In this document: positions 1 to 9,028 of the stretch, in pieces | How positions within the stretch are numbered: position 1 is the stretch's first letter | Layout of the letters: every line of letters begins with the position of its first letter | Source of the DNA: Pseudovibrio sp947494035 | GTDB taxonomy: Bacteria > Pseudomonadota > Alphaproteobacteria > Rhizobiales > Stappiaceae | Assembly: GCA_947494035.1 (NCBI GenBank) | Contig: CANLTN010000006.1 | Span: forward strand, 62,001-126,000 | DNA: 64,000 nucleotides | Reading direction: 5' to 3' | Made by a program: the position numbers and the translations under genes | The notes under the pieces: generated by a model | The model's database searches: none | Told to the model about the DNA's origin: nothing | What the model saw: the letters and a program-made list of their open reading frames with translations, nothing else

Positions 1-2468
1 GCGTACTTTGCAACGAAGCACCGGAACTGACACCACTCGCGCTCGATGTTTGCACAAACAGAGACATGGAGAGCATTGCCTCCGATATTGTGGAAGCAGT
101 CTTCTATCAAAACGCAGAGAACGAACTCCATCTGCCGCAAAAAAGCCGGGTCGTTTCTCGCGTGAAGTCAGGCTTTGGTCAGTCTTCCTGGGAACCTGCT
201 GAGAATGTTGAGCTTAATTTCTCAGAAACTGGGTCATTAAACAATCTGAGCTGGCGTGGGCAGCAGCGTGTTGATCCGTCCGCTGACCATGTTGAGATCA
301 AAGTTGCGGCCACTGGCCTGAACTTCCGCGATGTGATGTGGACATTGGGTATGCTTCCAGAAGAGGCGCTTGAGGACGGGTATGGCGGACCTAATCTGGG
401 TCTGGAAATATCTGGAACCGTGACACGTATTGGTGAAAATGTCTCCAATCTTGCTATTGGTGACAAAGTGGTGGCGTTTACCTCTGGCGGGTACTCCTCT
501 TATGTGACCTCTCCAGAGTTTGCGGTTGCCAAGCTGGACCCGGGTCAAGACCTTGTTGCCGCAGCGACGTACCCCGTGGCATTCCTGACCGCCTATTACT
601 CATTGATCCATCTTGGAGAACTCAAAGAAGATCAATGGGTTCTGATCCATGGCGGCGCTGGTGGTGTTGGTCTTGCTGCCCTGCAAATTGCGAAACATGT
701 GGGTGCGAAGATCCTTGCGACTGCTGGCTCTGAAGAGAAGAGAGAGATTCTTCGTTTGCTTGGCGCTGATCATATTCTGGATTCCAGAAGTCTGGAGTTC
801 CCGGAGAGAGTAATGGACCTCACCGATGGTAAGGGCGTTCATGCTGTGCTGAACTCGCTTGCTGGCGAAGCAATGGAATCCAGCATCAACATCGTGCGCC
901 CCTTCGGTCGCTTCCTCGAGCTTGGAAAGCGTGATTTTTACGCGAACACGAAGATTGGTCTGCGTCCATTCCGTCGCAACGTTTCTTACTTCGGTATCGA
1001 TCTGGATCAGATCCTTCTGCACGACAGTGGGCTGGCTCGTAAGCTCATTGAAGATGTGTTCGAATTGATCAAAGACGGTACCTTCACGCCATTGCCTTAT
1101 CGGGTGTTCGATGGGCGTAATGTACAAGATGCCTTCAGACTGATGCAGCGGTCAGGACATATCGGGAAAATCCTGATCACACCGCCACTGCCTGAGGAGG
1201 TCAAGGTCCCACAGGAGCGCACGAGTCTTAAGTTCGCTCAGGATGGACATCATGTGGTTATTGGCGGGCTTGGTGGCTTTGGTCTGGAAGTGTGCCGTTG
1301 GCTTGCTGATCATGGTGCACGCCGGATCACTCTGACGAGCCGATCTGCTGTGGTGAGTGATCAACACAAGGCCTTGTTCGAAGCGCTGGCAGACAAAGGC
1401 GTGACTGTTTCTGTCCGCTCCTGCGATGTCACAGACAGAGCTGCCGTTCACTCGCTACTGACAGAACTTCGCCAATCTGCGTCAATCAAGAGCATCGTGC
1501 ATGCGGCGATGGTACTGGATGATGGAATCATTCAGCAGCTTGATGCGAAGCGCTTCCGGAAGGTTCTGGAACCAAAGATTCAGGGCGCCAGCCTGCTTGA
1601 TGAGTTGACGCAGCAAGACGAACTTGACCAGTTTATCCTGTTCTCCTCAGCGACAACACTGATAGGCAACCCAGGCCAGTCGTCTTACGTTGCTGCAAAT
1701 GGATACCTTGAAGGCCTAGCAAGGACACGCCGCAAAGCTGGCAAGCCAGCCATGGCTGTAGGCTGGGGCGCGATTGGCGATGTGGGTTTCCTTGCCCGGA
1801 ACGGAGATGTATCTGACAAACTCTCCAGGCATCTCGGCGAGGCAACCATTAAAGCGCGTGAGGGACTGGACATTCTCAAGCTTGCCATGGAGCAAGATGA
1901 TGGTTCTACGTCTAGCGCTGTTGTCCATATTGGTCGGTTCGGCTGGACCGCTGCCCATCAATCTTTGCCACTGTTGAGCAAACCGCTGTTCAGTGAAATT
2001 GTAGGGCGTAATGATGCCGATGGTGATAGTGAGGGGGCGACGGATATCCATTCACTCATCGAAGGAAAGTCAGATGCGGAAGCTAAAGACGTTGTTGCCC
2101 ATATCCTTGCTGCTGAGATTGGTAAAATCCTGCGTCTTCCTGCGGAAGATATTTCCTATCAGCGTCCGCTAGCTGAGTTTGGAATGGACTCGTTGATGGG
2201 GCTGGAACTGAGAATGGGAATTCAGAAGCGTTTCAATCTAGAAATTCCGCTAGTATCAATATCAGGCGGGACATGCTTGGATGATTTTGCTGGACAGATC
2301 CTTTTAAAACTTCGTAAACGCGAAGGTGGAGAAGCATTAGGCGAAGACGGAGCACATGGTGTTCTGGCAAGCCAACATCTTTCGGACGATCTGGATGATT
2401 CTCAGAAATCGACGGTCCATGCTATCCTCGATACCCATCAAGACAAAGCGGCAAGAATTCTGAATTAA
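1..2468 (+). CDS. rkpA: Type I polyketide/fatty-acid synthase, C-terminal part (ER-KR-ACP), 5' end outside window
   Basis: The frame is open from base 3 with no start needed, so the gene runs in from the left. Counting from the Met codon at 66, an enoyl reductase domain spans about residues 50-375, with the NADPH loop GGAGGVG near 196-202. A ketoreductase spans about 395-620, with GGLGGFG near 400 and a Ser/Tyr/Asn active-site region around QSSYVAANGYLEG. A carrier protein follows, with its phosphopantetheine Ser at about 709 in GMDSLMG. There is no thioesterase, so another enzyme must release the chain. The stop codon overlaps the next start (TAATG). The pairing with an alpha-oxoamine synthase and an SDR matches rkpA-rkpG-rkpH of the Sinorhizobium K-antigen locus. 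That this is rkpA is an inference from context and domains. Confidence 0.88.
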   Translation, partial: VLCNEAPELTPLALDVCTNRDMESIASDIVEAVFYQNAENELHLPQKSRVVSRVKSGFGQSSWEPAENVELNFSETGSLNNLSWRGQQRVDPSADHVEIKVAATGLNFRDVMWTLGMLPEEALEDGYGGPNLGLEISGTVTRIGENVSNLAIGDKVVAFTSGGYSSYVTSPEFAVAKLDPGQDLVAAATYPVAFLTAYYSLIHLGELKEDQWVLIHGGAGGVGLAALQIAKHVGAKILATAGSEEKREILRLLGADHILDSRSLEFPERVMDLTDGKGVHAVLNSLAGEAMESSINIVRPFGRFLELGKRDFYANTKIGLRPFRRNVSYFGIDLDQILLHDSGLARKLIEDVFELIKDGTFTPLPYRVFDGRNVQDAFRLMQRSGHIGKILITPPLPEEVKVPQERTSLKFAQDGHHVVIGGLGGFGLEVCRWLADHGARRITLTSRSAVVSDQHKALFEALADKGVTVSVRSCDVTDRAAVHSLLTELRQSASIKSIVHAAMVLDDGIIQQLDAKRFRKVLEPKIQGASLLDELTQQDELDQFILFSSATTLIGNPGQSSYVAANGYLEGLARTRRKAGKPAMAVGWGAIGDVGFLARNGDVSDKLSRHLGEATIKAREGLDILKLAMEQDDGSTSSAVVHIGRFGWTAAHQSLPLLSKPLFSEIVGRNDADGDSEGATDIHSLIEGKSDAEAKDVVAHILAAEIGKILRLPAEDISYQRPLAEFGMDSLMGLELRMGIQKRFNLEIPLVSISGGTCLDDFAGQILLKLRKREGGEALGEDGAHGVLASQHLSDDLDDSQKSTVHAILDTHQDKAARILN

Positions 2469-3829
2469 TGGCGAAGTCAGACAAAAAGAAATTAAGTAAG
2501 GACGAGCGATTAAATGCTTTGGGTAGCGTGCGGCGGGCAAAGTCCGCGCTCCCCAAGCAAAAACCCGCAAGGCCTCCGAAAACTGGAGTTGTTGCGCCGA
2601 AATTTGCGGAGCTTCCCGGCTTTAAGGAAATTCGCCTGCAAAAGGCTGCGGCCGAGCTCTTACAAATCAAGAACCCCTTCTTCCGGGCACACGACGGTCG
2701 TGCAGGGGCAACAACGCAGATTGATGGTGAGACCTATCTTAACTTCTCGTCCTACGACTATCTGGGGTTGAATGGGCATAGGAGGGTTCAGGACGCCGCA
2801 AAAGCAGCAGTTGATCACTACGGTATTTCCGCAAGTGCCAGCCGTGTTGTTGCCGGCGAACGTGTCATTCACGCCGAGCTTGAGCAGCTGGTCGCGCAAA
2901 TGCACGGTGTTGAAAGCTCTGTTGCGTTTGTGAGTGGACACGCAACCAATGTCACCAGCATCGGCCAGTTGATGCAACCGGAAGATCTGATAGTTCACGA
3001 CAGCTACATTCACAACAGCATTGTCACCGGGGCAAAGCTTTCCGGCGCAGTTCGGCAGTCCTTCCCGCACAACAATCTAGATGCGCTTGAGAATATTCTG
3101 GAGCTGCGTGCTCATAAGCACCCGCGTACTCTGATCGTCGTTGAGGGTGTTTACTCGATGGATGGGGATTTTCCTGACCTTCCCCGGCTGATCGAGATTA
3201 AGAAGAAATTTGGCGCTTGGCTCATGGTTGACGAGGCGCATTCCATTGGAATTCTCGGCAAGACCGGCCGTGGCATTGCGGAGCATTTTCAGATTAACCC
3301 CGCAGATGTTGATATTTGGATGGGAACATTCTCCAAGACACTTGCCGGCTGTGGCGGATATATCGCAGGCTGTAGTGATTTGGTTGATTATCTCAAGCTC
3401 ACAGCATCAGGCTTTGTATTTAGCGTCGGTATAGCTCCCCCAATTGCTGCTGCAGTTTGCGAAGCTATCCGTTTGATGGAGGCTGAGCCTCATCGTGTTG
3501 AAGCAGCGCAATCAAACGGGAAGTATTTCCTAAATAAGGCTCAGAAGGTGGGCCTTGATACCGGTGTCAGCCAAGGGTGCGCAGTTGTTCCGATTATGGT
3601 TGGGGACTCCCTTAAGGCGACCGTCTTAGCTGCCCGGTTGCTCGACCGCGGTCTAAATGCTCTGCCAATTATTTATCCTGCCGTGCCGGAAAAGTCGGCT
3701 CGTCTGCGGTTATTCATCACATCGGAACATACTGAAGTGCAACTGGAAAAGGCGATCGAGCTGATAACCGATGAGATGGCAAATTACGACAGGAACCCGG
3801 TTTCCATTCAGCAGGTCATGTCGGCCTGA
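2468..3829 (+). CDS. rkpG: Alpha-oxoamine synthase (AONS/serine-palmitoyltransferase fold), RkpG-like
   Basis: This is a PLP-dependent enzyme of 453 residues that condenses an amino acid with an acyl thioester and loses CO2. The PLP lysine is about K290 in GTFSKTLAG. The cofactor-stacking and aspartate region is VDEAHS at about 254-259, and SRVVAG lies near 125-130. The first 50 or so residues form a Lys/Arg-rich extension not found in plain BioF proteins. It begins on the last base of the synthase stop codon, so the two are translationally coupled. With no thioesterase upstream, the obvious role is to unload the synthase-bound acyl chain as an amino ketone, as FUM8-type enzymes do. The amino acid used cannot be read from the sequence. 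Confidence 0.87.
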   Translation: MAKSDKKKLSKDERLNALGSVRRAKSALPKQKPARPPKTGVVAPKFAELPGFKEIRLQKAAAELLQIKNPFFRAHDGRAGATTQIDGETYLNFSSYDYLGLNGHRRVQDAAKAAVDHYGISASASRVVAGERVIHAELEQLVAQMHGVESSVAFVSGHATNVTSIGQLMQPEDLIVHDSYIHNSIVTGAKLSGAVRQSFPHNNLDALENILELRAHKHPRTLIVVEGVYSMDGDFPDLPRLIEIKKKFGAWLMVDEAHSIGILGKTGRGIAEHFQINPADVDIWMGTFSKTLAGCGGYIAGCSDLVDYLKLTASGFVFSVGIAPPIAAAVCEAIRLMEAEPHRVEAAQSNGKYFLNKAQKVGLDTGVSQGCAVVPIMVGDSLKATVLAARLLDRGLNALPIIYPAVPEKSARLRLFITSEHTEVQLEKAIELITDEMANYDRNPVSIQQVMSA

Positions 3830-3848
3830 GTAGCTGAAAGCGATTGAA

Positions 3849-4616
3849 TCAGCGCTGATAATTGAAGCGCTGGTTTGCCAGCCGACGGAGCTTCCATGGC
3901 ATCAATTTCCCGATGTGGATACTCAAAGCCAACTGCCATGGAAATGCGTGAAGTGCTTTCTTCTTTGCAATGGCTTTGGTGATCGATGCGGCTGCTTTCT
4001 CAGCGGTATACTCATAAGGGCGCCAGCTTTTAAATTGATCAGCCATGGGTGTTTGGATGTATCCCGGACAAACCACGGAGACAGACACTCCCCATTTATG
4101 AAGGTGGTCGCGCATCGCTTCGCCGTAGGCGATCACTCCCGCCTTGGAGGCACCATAGGCTGGACCATCTGAGATTGGTTGCAGGCCAGCCAATGAACTG
4201 ATCAATGCAATCCTACCACGTTTTCGGTGCTGCATGTAGGGTGCAACAGCAGTTAGCAGATTGATCGTCCCACCAAGGTTGGTCGCAATTTGAGAGTGAG
4301 CTGTTTCTGCCGATTCAACGGCTCCGTCTACGGCGTGGGATCCTGTAATCCCAGCATTTGAGATTACCAAATCAAGAGGGGTGTCCCCTTCAATCTCGCT
4401 GATCCACTTATTAACGGCCTGCGTGTCACAAATATCGAGAGCCTTCCACAGCACACGACTGCCCATTCGTTCGACCTCTTGAACGGTTTCGAGTAACCGC
4501 CGCTTATCTCGTCCAGTCAAACAAAGAGTTGAACCCGTTCCGGCGTATGAAAGAGCAAGCGCCCTACCCAATCCGGAACTAGCCCCTGTAATGAGAATCG
4601 CATTGGGTTGATACAT
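3849..4616 (-). CDS. rkpH: Short-chain dehydrogenase/reductase, RkpH-like
   Basis: This is a classical SDR of about 255 residues starting at the ATG at 4616. An in-frame ATG at 4679 would add 21 residues before the Rossmann strand, which looks less likely. The nucleotide-binding motif TGASSGLG is at about 10-17 and the active-site Ser and YGASK motif are at about 141 and 154-158. It is convergent with rkpG, with only 20 bp between the stops, so it is not in the same transcript although it belongs to the same pathway. The likely job is reduction of the 3-keto group made by the oxoamine synthase, as 3-ketosphinganine reductase does. This substrate is inferred from gene context. Confidence 0.8.
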   Translation of the reverse strand: MYQPNAILITGASSGLGRALALSYAGTGSTLCLTGRDKRRLLETVQEVERMGSRVLWKALDICDTQAVNKWISEIEGDTPLDLVISNAGITGSHAVDGAVESAETAHSQIATNLGGTINLLTAVAPYMQHRKRGRIALISSLAGLQPISDGPAYGASKAGVIAYGEAMRDHLHKWGVSVSVVCPGYIQTPMADQFKSWRPYEYTAEKAAASITKAIAKKKALHAFPWQLALSIHIGKLMPWKLRRLANQRFNYQR

Positions 4617-4766
4617 TGGGAAACTGGCTCCGAGCAGAGTTCTTTTATTTCTTTTGCCAAACAGATGGTTAACGTGCAAGCGGGTTTCTCAAAACTAAGT
4701 TCAAAGCATTACTTTCTCCATAGGAAAGCGCTAATAGTTGGTCGGTTTTGTTCGGGAACGTTTGAA

Positions 4767-4780
4767 ATTTAATATTAAAT
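4767..4780. promoter_or_regulatory. AT-rich palindrome between rkpH and capsule export operon
   Basis: ATTTAATATTAAAT is a perfect 14-bp palindrome in an AT-rich divergent intergenic region. It lies about 80 bp before the capsule export operon and 150 bp before rkpH. It could be an operator or just part of a promoter; no regulator is assigned. Confidence 0.3.
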
Positions 4781-4861
4781 AAGATATTAAACGAAGCGTA
4801 TTCAGACTGGGTAAATATACTATCAAGTTTTCGGCCCGGCGGCAAAGTGGACAGAAGTTTT

Positions 4862-6043
4862 ATGAATTTATTTCGCACCACGACCAAGTTACAGTCGTCC
4901 CAAGTAACTTCAGGTTTCTTTAAGTCAGTTGCTGTGATTGCGCCAGTCTTAGGTGTTTTATCAGGGTGTGCGGCACTCCCTTCAGCCGGTCCAGTCTCCT
5001 CAGAGATAGAAGCGGCCTCATCCGACCGACGTGAGGCACCTTTTGACTACCACCTGATCGATCTGGATGATACGGTTGTGTCGGTTCTGTCGGGGTACCA
5101 GCCAATTGGCTTGTCCAAGGTCTTTACAGCCGGGAAGTGGGCCCCACAACATATTGTTGGTATTGGTGATACCGTTTCCGTTGTTGTGTGGGAACAAGGT
5201 AATGATCGGCTTTTTACACCCAATGGTGAGGCCGGGGGGGTGGAGCTTGGGCCTTTCGTAGTAAATCAGAGTGGTGCGATCACAGTCCCGTATATTGGGA
5301 AAGTACATGCCCGGGGTAAGTCTGTTGAGCGACTGCAAGAGGCGCTCCAAGTTGCACTCGATAGGAAAGCCACAGACCCGCAGGTCATCGTCACGCTAAA
5401 GCAAAACGCGAGCAGTCTGGTCACAGTTAACGGTGACGTAAGAAAGCCAGGTCAGTACCCGCTGGACCTGACCGGTAAGCGATTGCTGGATGTTGTGGCA
5501 AATGCAGGCGGTAGCACGTCGCCCGCAACAGAGAGCTACATATCTATTGCGCGTAAGGGGCGTCAAGCAGAGCAATTGCTCAGCACGGTGTTCCTTAGAG
5601 GTGATGAAAACGTCTACGTTCATCCAGGTGATCGCATTTTCGTAACGCATGATCCACAGACATTTACGGCCTTTGGAGCTGTGCCGAAAGTCGGTGAGTA
5701 CCCGCTTCAGGCATCTAATGTCTCTCTAGTTGAGGCGTTGGGCCGAATTGGTGGACTGGATAAGAATGCAGCGAACTCACAAGGCCTCTTTGTCTTCCGT
5801 TATGAAGATCCGGTAGTTATTTCTGAGTTAATGCCTGAATATCGTGATGCAAGTGCCGGCAAAGTTCCTGTAATCTATCGTTTAAATATGAGGGATGCGC
5901 GTTCTTATTTCCGTGGGCAGCTTTTCTCTTTGCGTGATAAGGACGTTGTCTATGTTTCTAGTGCTTATGGAGCTGAGCTCAACAAATTCATGAGAATTTT
6001 GAGTGGAACATTAGCTGTTGGAAAGACGGCAAGTGCCTTCTGA
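4862..6043 (+). CDS. Outer-membrane polysaccharide export (OPX) lipoprotein, KpsD/Wza type
   Basis: This protein of 393 residues forms or gates the outer-membrane channel for capsule. From the ATG at 4862 it has a signal peptide ending in the lipobox LSGC (Cys about 36), so it is lipid-anchored. A polysaccharide-export domain follows (GDTVSVVVWEQGNDRLF, then the VTVNGDVRKPGQYPL SLBB-type segment) and a second SLBB-like segment near AFGAVPKVGEYPL. A GTG at 4847 is an alternative start, but the ATG gives the more usual signal peptide. It opens a co-directional export set kpsE-kpsM-kpsT. It corresponds to the KpsD-like protein (RkpU) of rhizobial K-antigen export. Confidence 0.88.
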   Translation: MNLFRTTTKLQSSQVTSGFFKSVAVIAPVLGVLSGCAALPSAGPVSSEIEAASSDRREAPFDYHLIDLDDTVVSVLSGYQPIGLSKVFTAGKWAPQHIVGIGDTVSVVVWEQGNDRLFTPNGEAGGVELGPFVVNQSGAITVPYIGKVHARGKSVERLQEALQVALDRKATDPQVIVTLKQNASSLVTVNGDVRKPGQYPLDLTGKRLLDVVANAGGSTSPATESYISIARKGRQAEQLLSTVFLRGDENVYVHPGDRIFVTHDPQTFTAFGAVPKVGEYPLQASNVSLVEALGRIGGLDKNAANSQGLFVFRYEDPVVISELMPEYRDASAGKVPVIYRLNMRDARSYFRGQLFSLRDKDVVYVSSAYGAELNKFMRILSGTLAVGKTASAF

Positions 6044-6073
6044 GTTTTGGTGTATTAGCTGCGTGAATTGTGT

Positions 6074-6097
6074 TGAGAAGCCAATATGTGCTTCTCA
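6074..6097 (+). terminator. Hairpin between OPX gene and kpsE
   Basis: TGAGAAGC and GCTTCTCA are perfect 8-bp arms around an 8-base loop, 30 bp after the OPX stop codon. No long T-run follows, so it may act as an mRNA-stability or attenuation element rather than a full terminator. Confidence 0.4.
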
Positions 6098-6208
6098 CTT
6101 CGCGTAGATATGGTATGATTTAGCTAAATTTGCCATTTTCCATTTGGAGAAGCTGGGTATGCGTCTCCTTCGGTGACTAGATGCACATATGAAAAGGTAA
6201 AGAGCCAC

Positions 6209-7579
6209 ATGGAAAAAGGGACGGCCGCAAAAGTTGCAGAAATACCACCTGCATCGTCGAACACTGCAGCTGAAAAGCAAGCCCCAAAGGTGCCCGAGGA
6301 GAAAACTCCAGCGCCAGCGGCTAAAGGCAAGTCGCCCATAAAAAAAGTTGCATCTGTTGTTAAACTCCCTATCGAGAAGGTGCGGCAAGAAAGTGACGCT
6401 GGAGCCAAAGGTTTCTTCAGTTTTCGCAACTTAAGGCCCCAACAGCTTAGACGAAGAATTCTTGCGCTATCATTCGCACTCATGGTTGTTCTTCCAAGTG
6501 TGCTTGGCGCGACGTATTTCTTGTTGATTGCGTCCGACCGATATTCCTCCACTATCGGCTTTTCGGTGCGTGGTATGGATGGAACCTCTGCAGGGGGCGA
6601 TTTCCTGGGAGCGCTAACCGGACTTGCAAGCGTTGGTACAACAACGACTGATTCATTTATATTGATGGATTACCTTAAAGGACGTGAGGTCGTCGAGCGA
6701 CTTTCGAAAGATGATGGAATTGTCAGTCACTTTAGTGATGCTGAAGTAGACTTTATCTATCGTTTTGACTCAGTCTCACCAATCGAAGAACTCGTGAATT
6801 ACTGGCGGGACATGATCTCAATTACCTTTGATAATACATCGAGTATCATCGAAGTGGAGGTTCAGGCATTCACCCCGGAGATGGCTGAAAGTGTGGCATC
6901 TCACGTCCTTTCATACAGCTCTGAGTTGGTGAATAAACTTTCCCAGAATGCGCGTCGAGACGCAGTGAAGTTTGCAGAAGAAGAAGTTCGTCGCGCGGAG
7001 TTGCGAATGAAGATGGTCCGGATGCGTATGAAGGACTTTCGGAATACAGAAAGTTCTATCGATCCGACGAGGAAGGCAGAAGTCCAGATAGAACTTATTG
7101 CTGGTCTCGAAAAACAACTCCTAGATACGCGATCACGTCTGGCAACACTCGTTGGAACGATCGATGAAAGCTCGCCAACAATCCGCCAACTTCGTAAGCA
7201 GGAAGATGTTCTGGTTAAGCAAATACTGAGCAAACGCGAAGAAATTGGTGGCAACCGTCCTGTGCAGCTTCAAGCGAAAACGGGTGAAACTGATCGCCTT
7301 TCATCATTGTCTTCGCTACTAGCAAACTATGAAGAATTGGTTGTGGAACAAGAGTTTGCCCAGCAAGCTTATACTGCGGCTCTTGCCGGTCTAGAGCGTT
7401 CGCGCGCAGAGGCTGATCGTCAGCAGCGATATTTGGCAGTCTTTAACCCGCCCTCCACACCGCAGGACGCTATTTATCCGAGACGGTTCATCAATTCACT
7501 CATTCTGTTCCTCGGGCTACTTGGTGTCTGGGCACTAGGTACCGTGATCACCTATTCTATTCGCGATCACCTTAAGTAG
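6209..7579 (+). CDS. kpsE: Capsule export inner-membrane/periplasmic adaptor KpsE (RkpR-like)
   Basis: This is a polysaccharide co-polymerase/adaptor of 456 residues that links the ABC transporter to the outer-membrane OPX protein. The first 75 or so residues are a Lys/Ala/Pro-rich cytoplasmic tail. A first membrane helix follows (LALSFALMVVLPSVLGATYF), then a large periplasmic part with coiled-coil heptads at about 250-400. A second helix lies near the C-terminus (LILFLGLLGVWALGTVITYS), and before it is the Pro-rich FNPPSTPQDAIYPRR segment typical of the family. The ATG at 6209 is preferred to an upstream GTG at 6173. It lies between the OPX gene and kpsM. Confidence 0.88.
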   Translation: MEKGTAAKVAEIPPASSNTAAEKQAPKVPEEKTPAPAAKGKSPIKKVASVVKLPIEKVRQESDAGAKGFFSFRNLRPQQLRRRILALSFALMVVLPSVLGATYFLLIASDRYSSTIGFSVRGMDGTSAGGDFLGALTGLASVGTTTTDSFILMDYLKGREVVERLSKDDGIVSHFSDAEVDFIYRFDSVSPIEELVNYWRDMISITFDNTSSIIEVEVQAFTPEMAESVASHVLSYSSELVNKLSQNARRDAVKFAEEEVRRAELRMKMVRMRMKDFRNTESSIDPTRKAEVQIELIAGLEKQLLDTRSRLATLVGTIDESSPTIRQLRKQEDVLVKQILSKREEIGGNRPVQLQAKTGETDRLSSLSSLLANYEELVVEQEFAQQAYTAALAGLERSRAEADRQQRYLAVFNPPSTPQDAIYPRRFINSLILFLGLLGVWALGTVITYSIRDHLK

Positions 7580-7589
7580 ATTGACGAGA

Positions 7590-8357
7590 ATGGACAGCGT
7601 AATCACCACACAAGCGCGTGTCATCGGCGCGTTAGTCCTCCGTGAGACTAGAACCGCGTTTGGCGATACCCAGCTAGGGTATCTCTGGGCGATTGTGAAT
7701 CCTGCGCTTAGTACATTGGTTTTGGTCGCCATCTTCTCCAGTATTGGACGATCGCCTGCATTTGGAACTAGCTTTGCTTTGTTTTTTGCAACAGGCATCT
7801 TGCCATTCCAAACCTACACAAAACTCTCCAGCTCGCTTATGACCGCAATTAGTTCAAGTCGTGGTCTTCTGAGTTACCCACTTGTCAATGAAGTTGATAT
7901 TCTGATTTCAAAGTACATTCTGATAGTTCTGACCTACCTTATGATTGTTGTTGTGTTTTTCTCTATAATTATCGTTGGTGACGATGCACCTTTGCCCGTT
8001 CATGCTGAACAGAGTGCAATGGCGTTCGGATCTCTAACACTGCTCGGCCTGGGCGCAGGAACAACCAATGCTGTATTGTTTCGATTATGGCCGACCTGGA
8101 AGCAACTCGAATCAATCATCAGCAAGCCACTCTTCTTCCTTTCGGGTATCTTTTATGTTCCCAGCGATTTTCCAACTCACATTGTAAAATTGCTGTCTTG
8201 GAACCCTATACTCCATGGGGTCGAGTGGTTTCGCGAAGGCTACTATGCAAATTACAACAGTATTATTCTAAGTAAATCTTATCTTATGACTTGTGCAATA
8301 GTCCTGCTTCTTTTGGGCTTTTTGGGTGAGCGCCTCTATCGAAAGAAGTCTTTCTGA
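7590..8357 (+). CDS. kpsM: Capsule ABC transporter permease KpsM (RkpS-like)
   Basis: This ABC-2 type permease of about 255 residues has six predicted hydrophobic segments. It begins with the typical N-terminal amphipathic region (VIGALVLRETRTAFGDTQLGYLW shortened to the RETRTAFG core). It forms the inner-membrane pore for lipid-linked capsule. The start is the ATG at 7590, although TTG at 7581 is also in frame. Its TGA overlaps the kpsT ATG (TGATG), so the two subunits are translationally coupled. Length and neighbours agree with group 2/3 capsule permeases. Confidence 0.9.
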   Translation: MDSVITTQARVIGALVLRETRTAFGDTQLGYLWAIVNPALSTLVLVAIFSSIGRSPAFGTSFALFFATGILPFQTYTKLSSSLMTAISSSRGLLSYPLVNEVDILISKYILIVLTYLMIVVVFFSIIIVGDDAPLPVHAEQSAMAFGSLTLLGLGAGTTNAVLFRLWPTWKQLESIISKPLFFLSGIFYVPSDFPTHIVKLLSWNPILHGVEWFREGYYANYNSIILSKSYLMTCAIVLLLLGFLGERLYRKKSF

Positions 8358-9013
8358 TGATTGAATTTCGGGATGTACGGAAAACTTACCACCTTAAAGG
8401 CGTTAGTAAAACAATCCTCAAAGGCCTGACTATGCGATTTCCAGAGGGGAGAAATGTTGGAGTTCTCGGGCATAATGGGGCGGGAAAATCGACCCTTATG
8501 CGTTTGATTGCCGGCGCGGAGCTGCCAGATAGCGGGAAAATTATACGTAACGTAAAGGTGTCATGGCCCCTTGGTTTTGGCGGTGGCTTCGCTGGAAAGA
8601 TGACTGGCATCGAGAATGTGCGCTTCGTTGCGCGGATGTATGGTGAAGACACCGAGCGAATGGTGCAGTTCGTGAAGGATTTCTCTGAGCTTGATGCATC
8701 TATGTCGCTTCCGATTAGGACATATTCGAGTGGCATGAAGGCTCGTCTTGCCTTTGGCGTCAGCATGGCAGTAAACTTTGGTTGCTATTTAATCGATGAG
8801 ATTACTGCAGTTGGTGATGCACGTTTCAAGCGAAAGTGTCATGAAGTCTTCGAAACAAAGCTTAAACATGCCAACATAATCATGATCTCCCACTCTGAAG
8901 CGACAATTAAGAAGTTCTGCGATTCCGCTTGCCTGCTGCATGAAGGCAATCTGGTTATGTTTGACACTGTCGACGAAGCGATTGCTCAGCATCGCAAGAA
9001 CCAGCTCAAGTAG
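8357..9013 (+). CDS. kpsT: Capsule ABC transporter ATPase KpsT (RkpT-like)
   Basis: This ATPase subunit of 218 residues powers capsule export. Walker A is GHNGAGKST (about 38-46), the signature is YSSGMKARL (near 128), Walker B is YLIDEITAVGD, and the H-loop is in ISHSEAT. The length is typical of KpsT, which lacks the C-terminal carbohydrate-binding domain found in Wzt transporters. That implies export does not depend on recognising a modified terminal sugar. It overlaps kpsM by one base and is followed after 15 bp by the first KpsS-family gene. Confidence 0.93.
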   Translation: MIEFRDVRKTYHLKGVSKTILKGLTMRFPEGRNVGVLGHNGAGKSTLMRLIAGAELPDSGKIIRNVKVSWPLGFGGGFAGKMTGIENVRFVARMYGEDTERMVQFVKDFSELDASMSLPIRTYSSGMKARLAFGVSMAVNFGCYLIDEITAVGDARFKRKCHEVFETKLKHANIIMISHSEATIKKFCDSACLLHEGNLVMFDTVDEAIAQHRKNQLK

Positions 9014-9028
9014 CTGGACCTAGGTAAT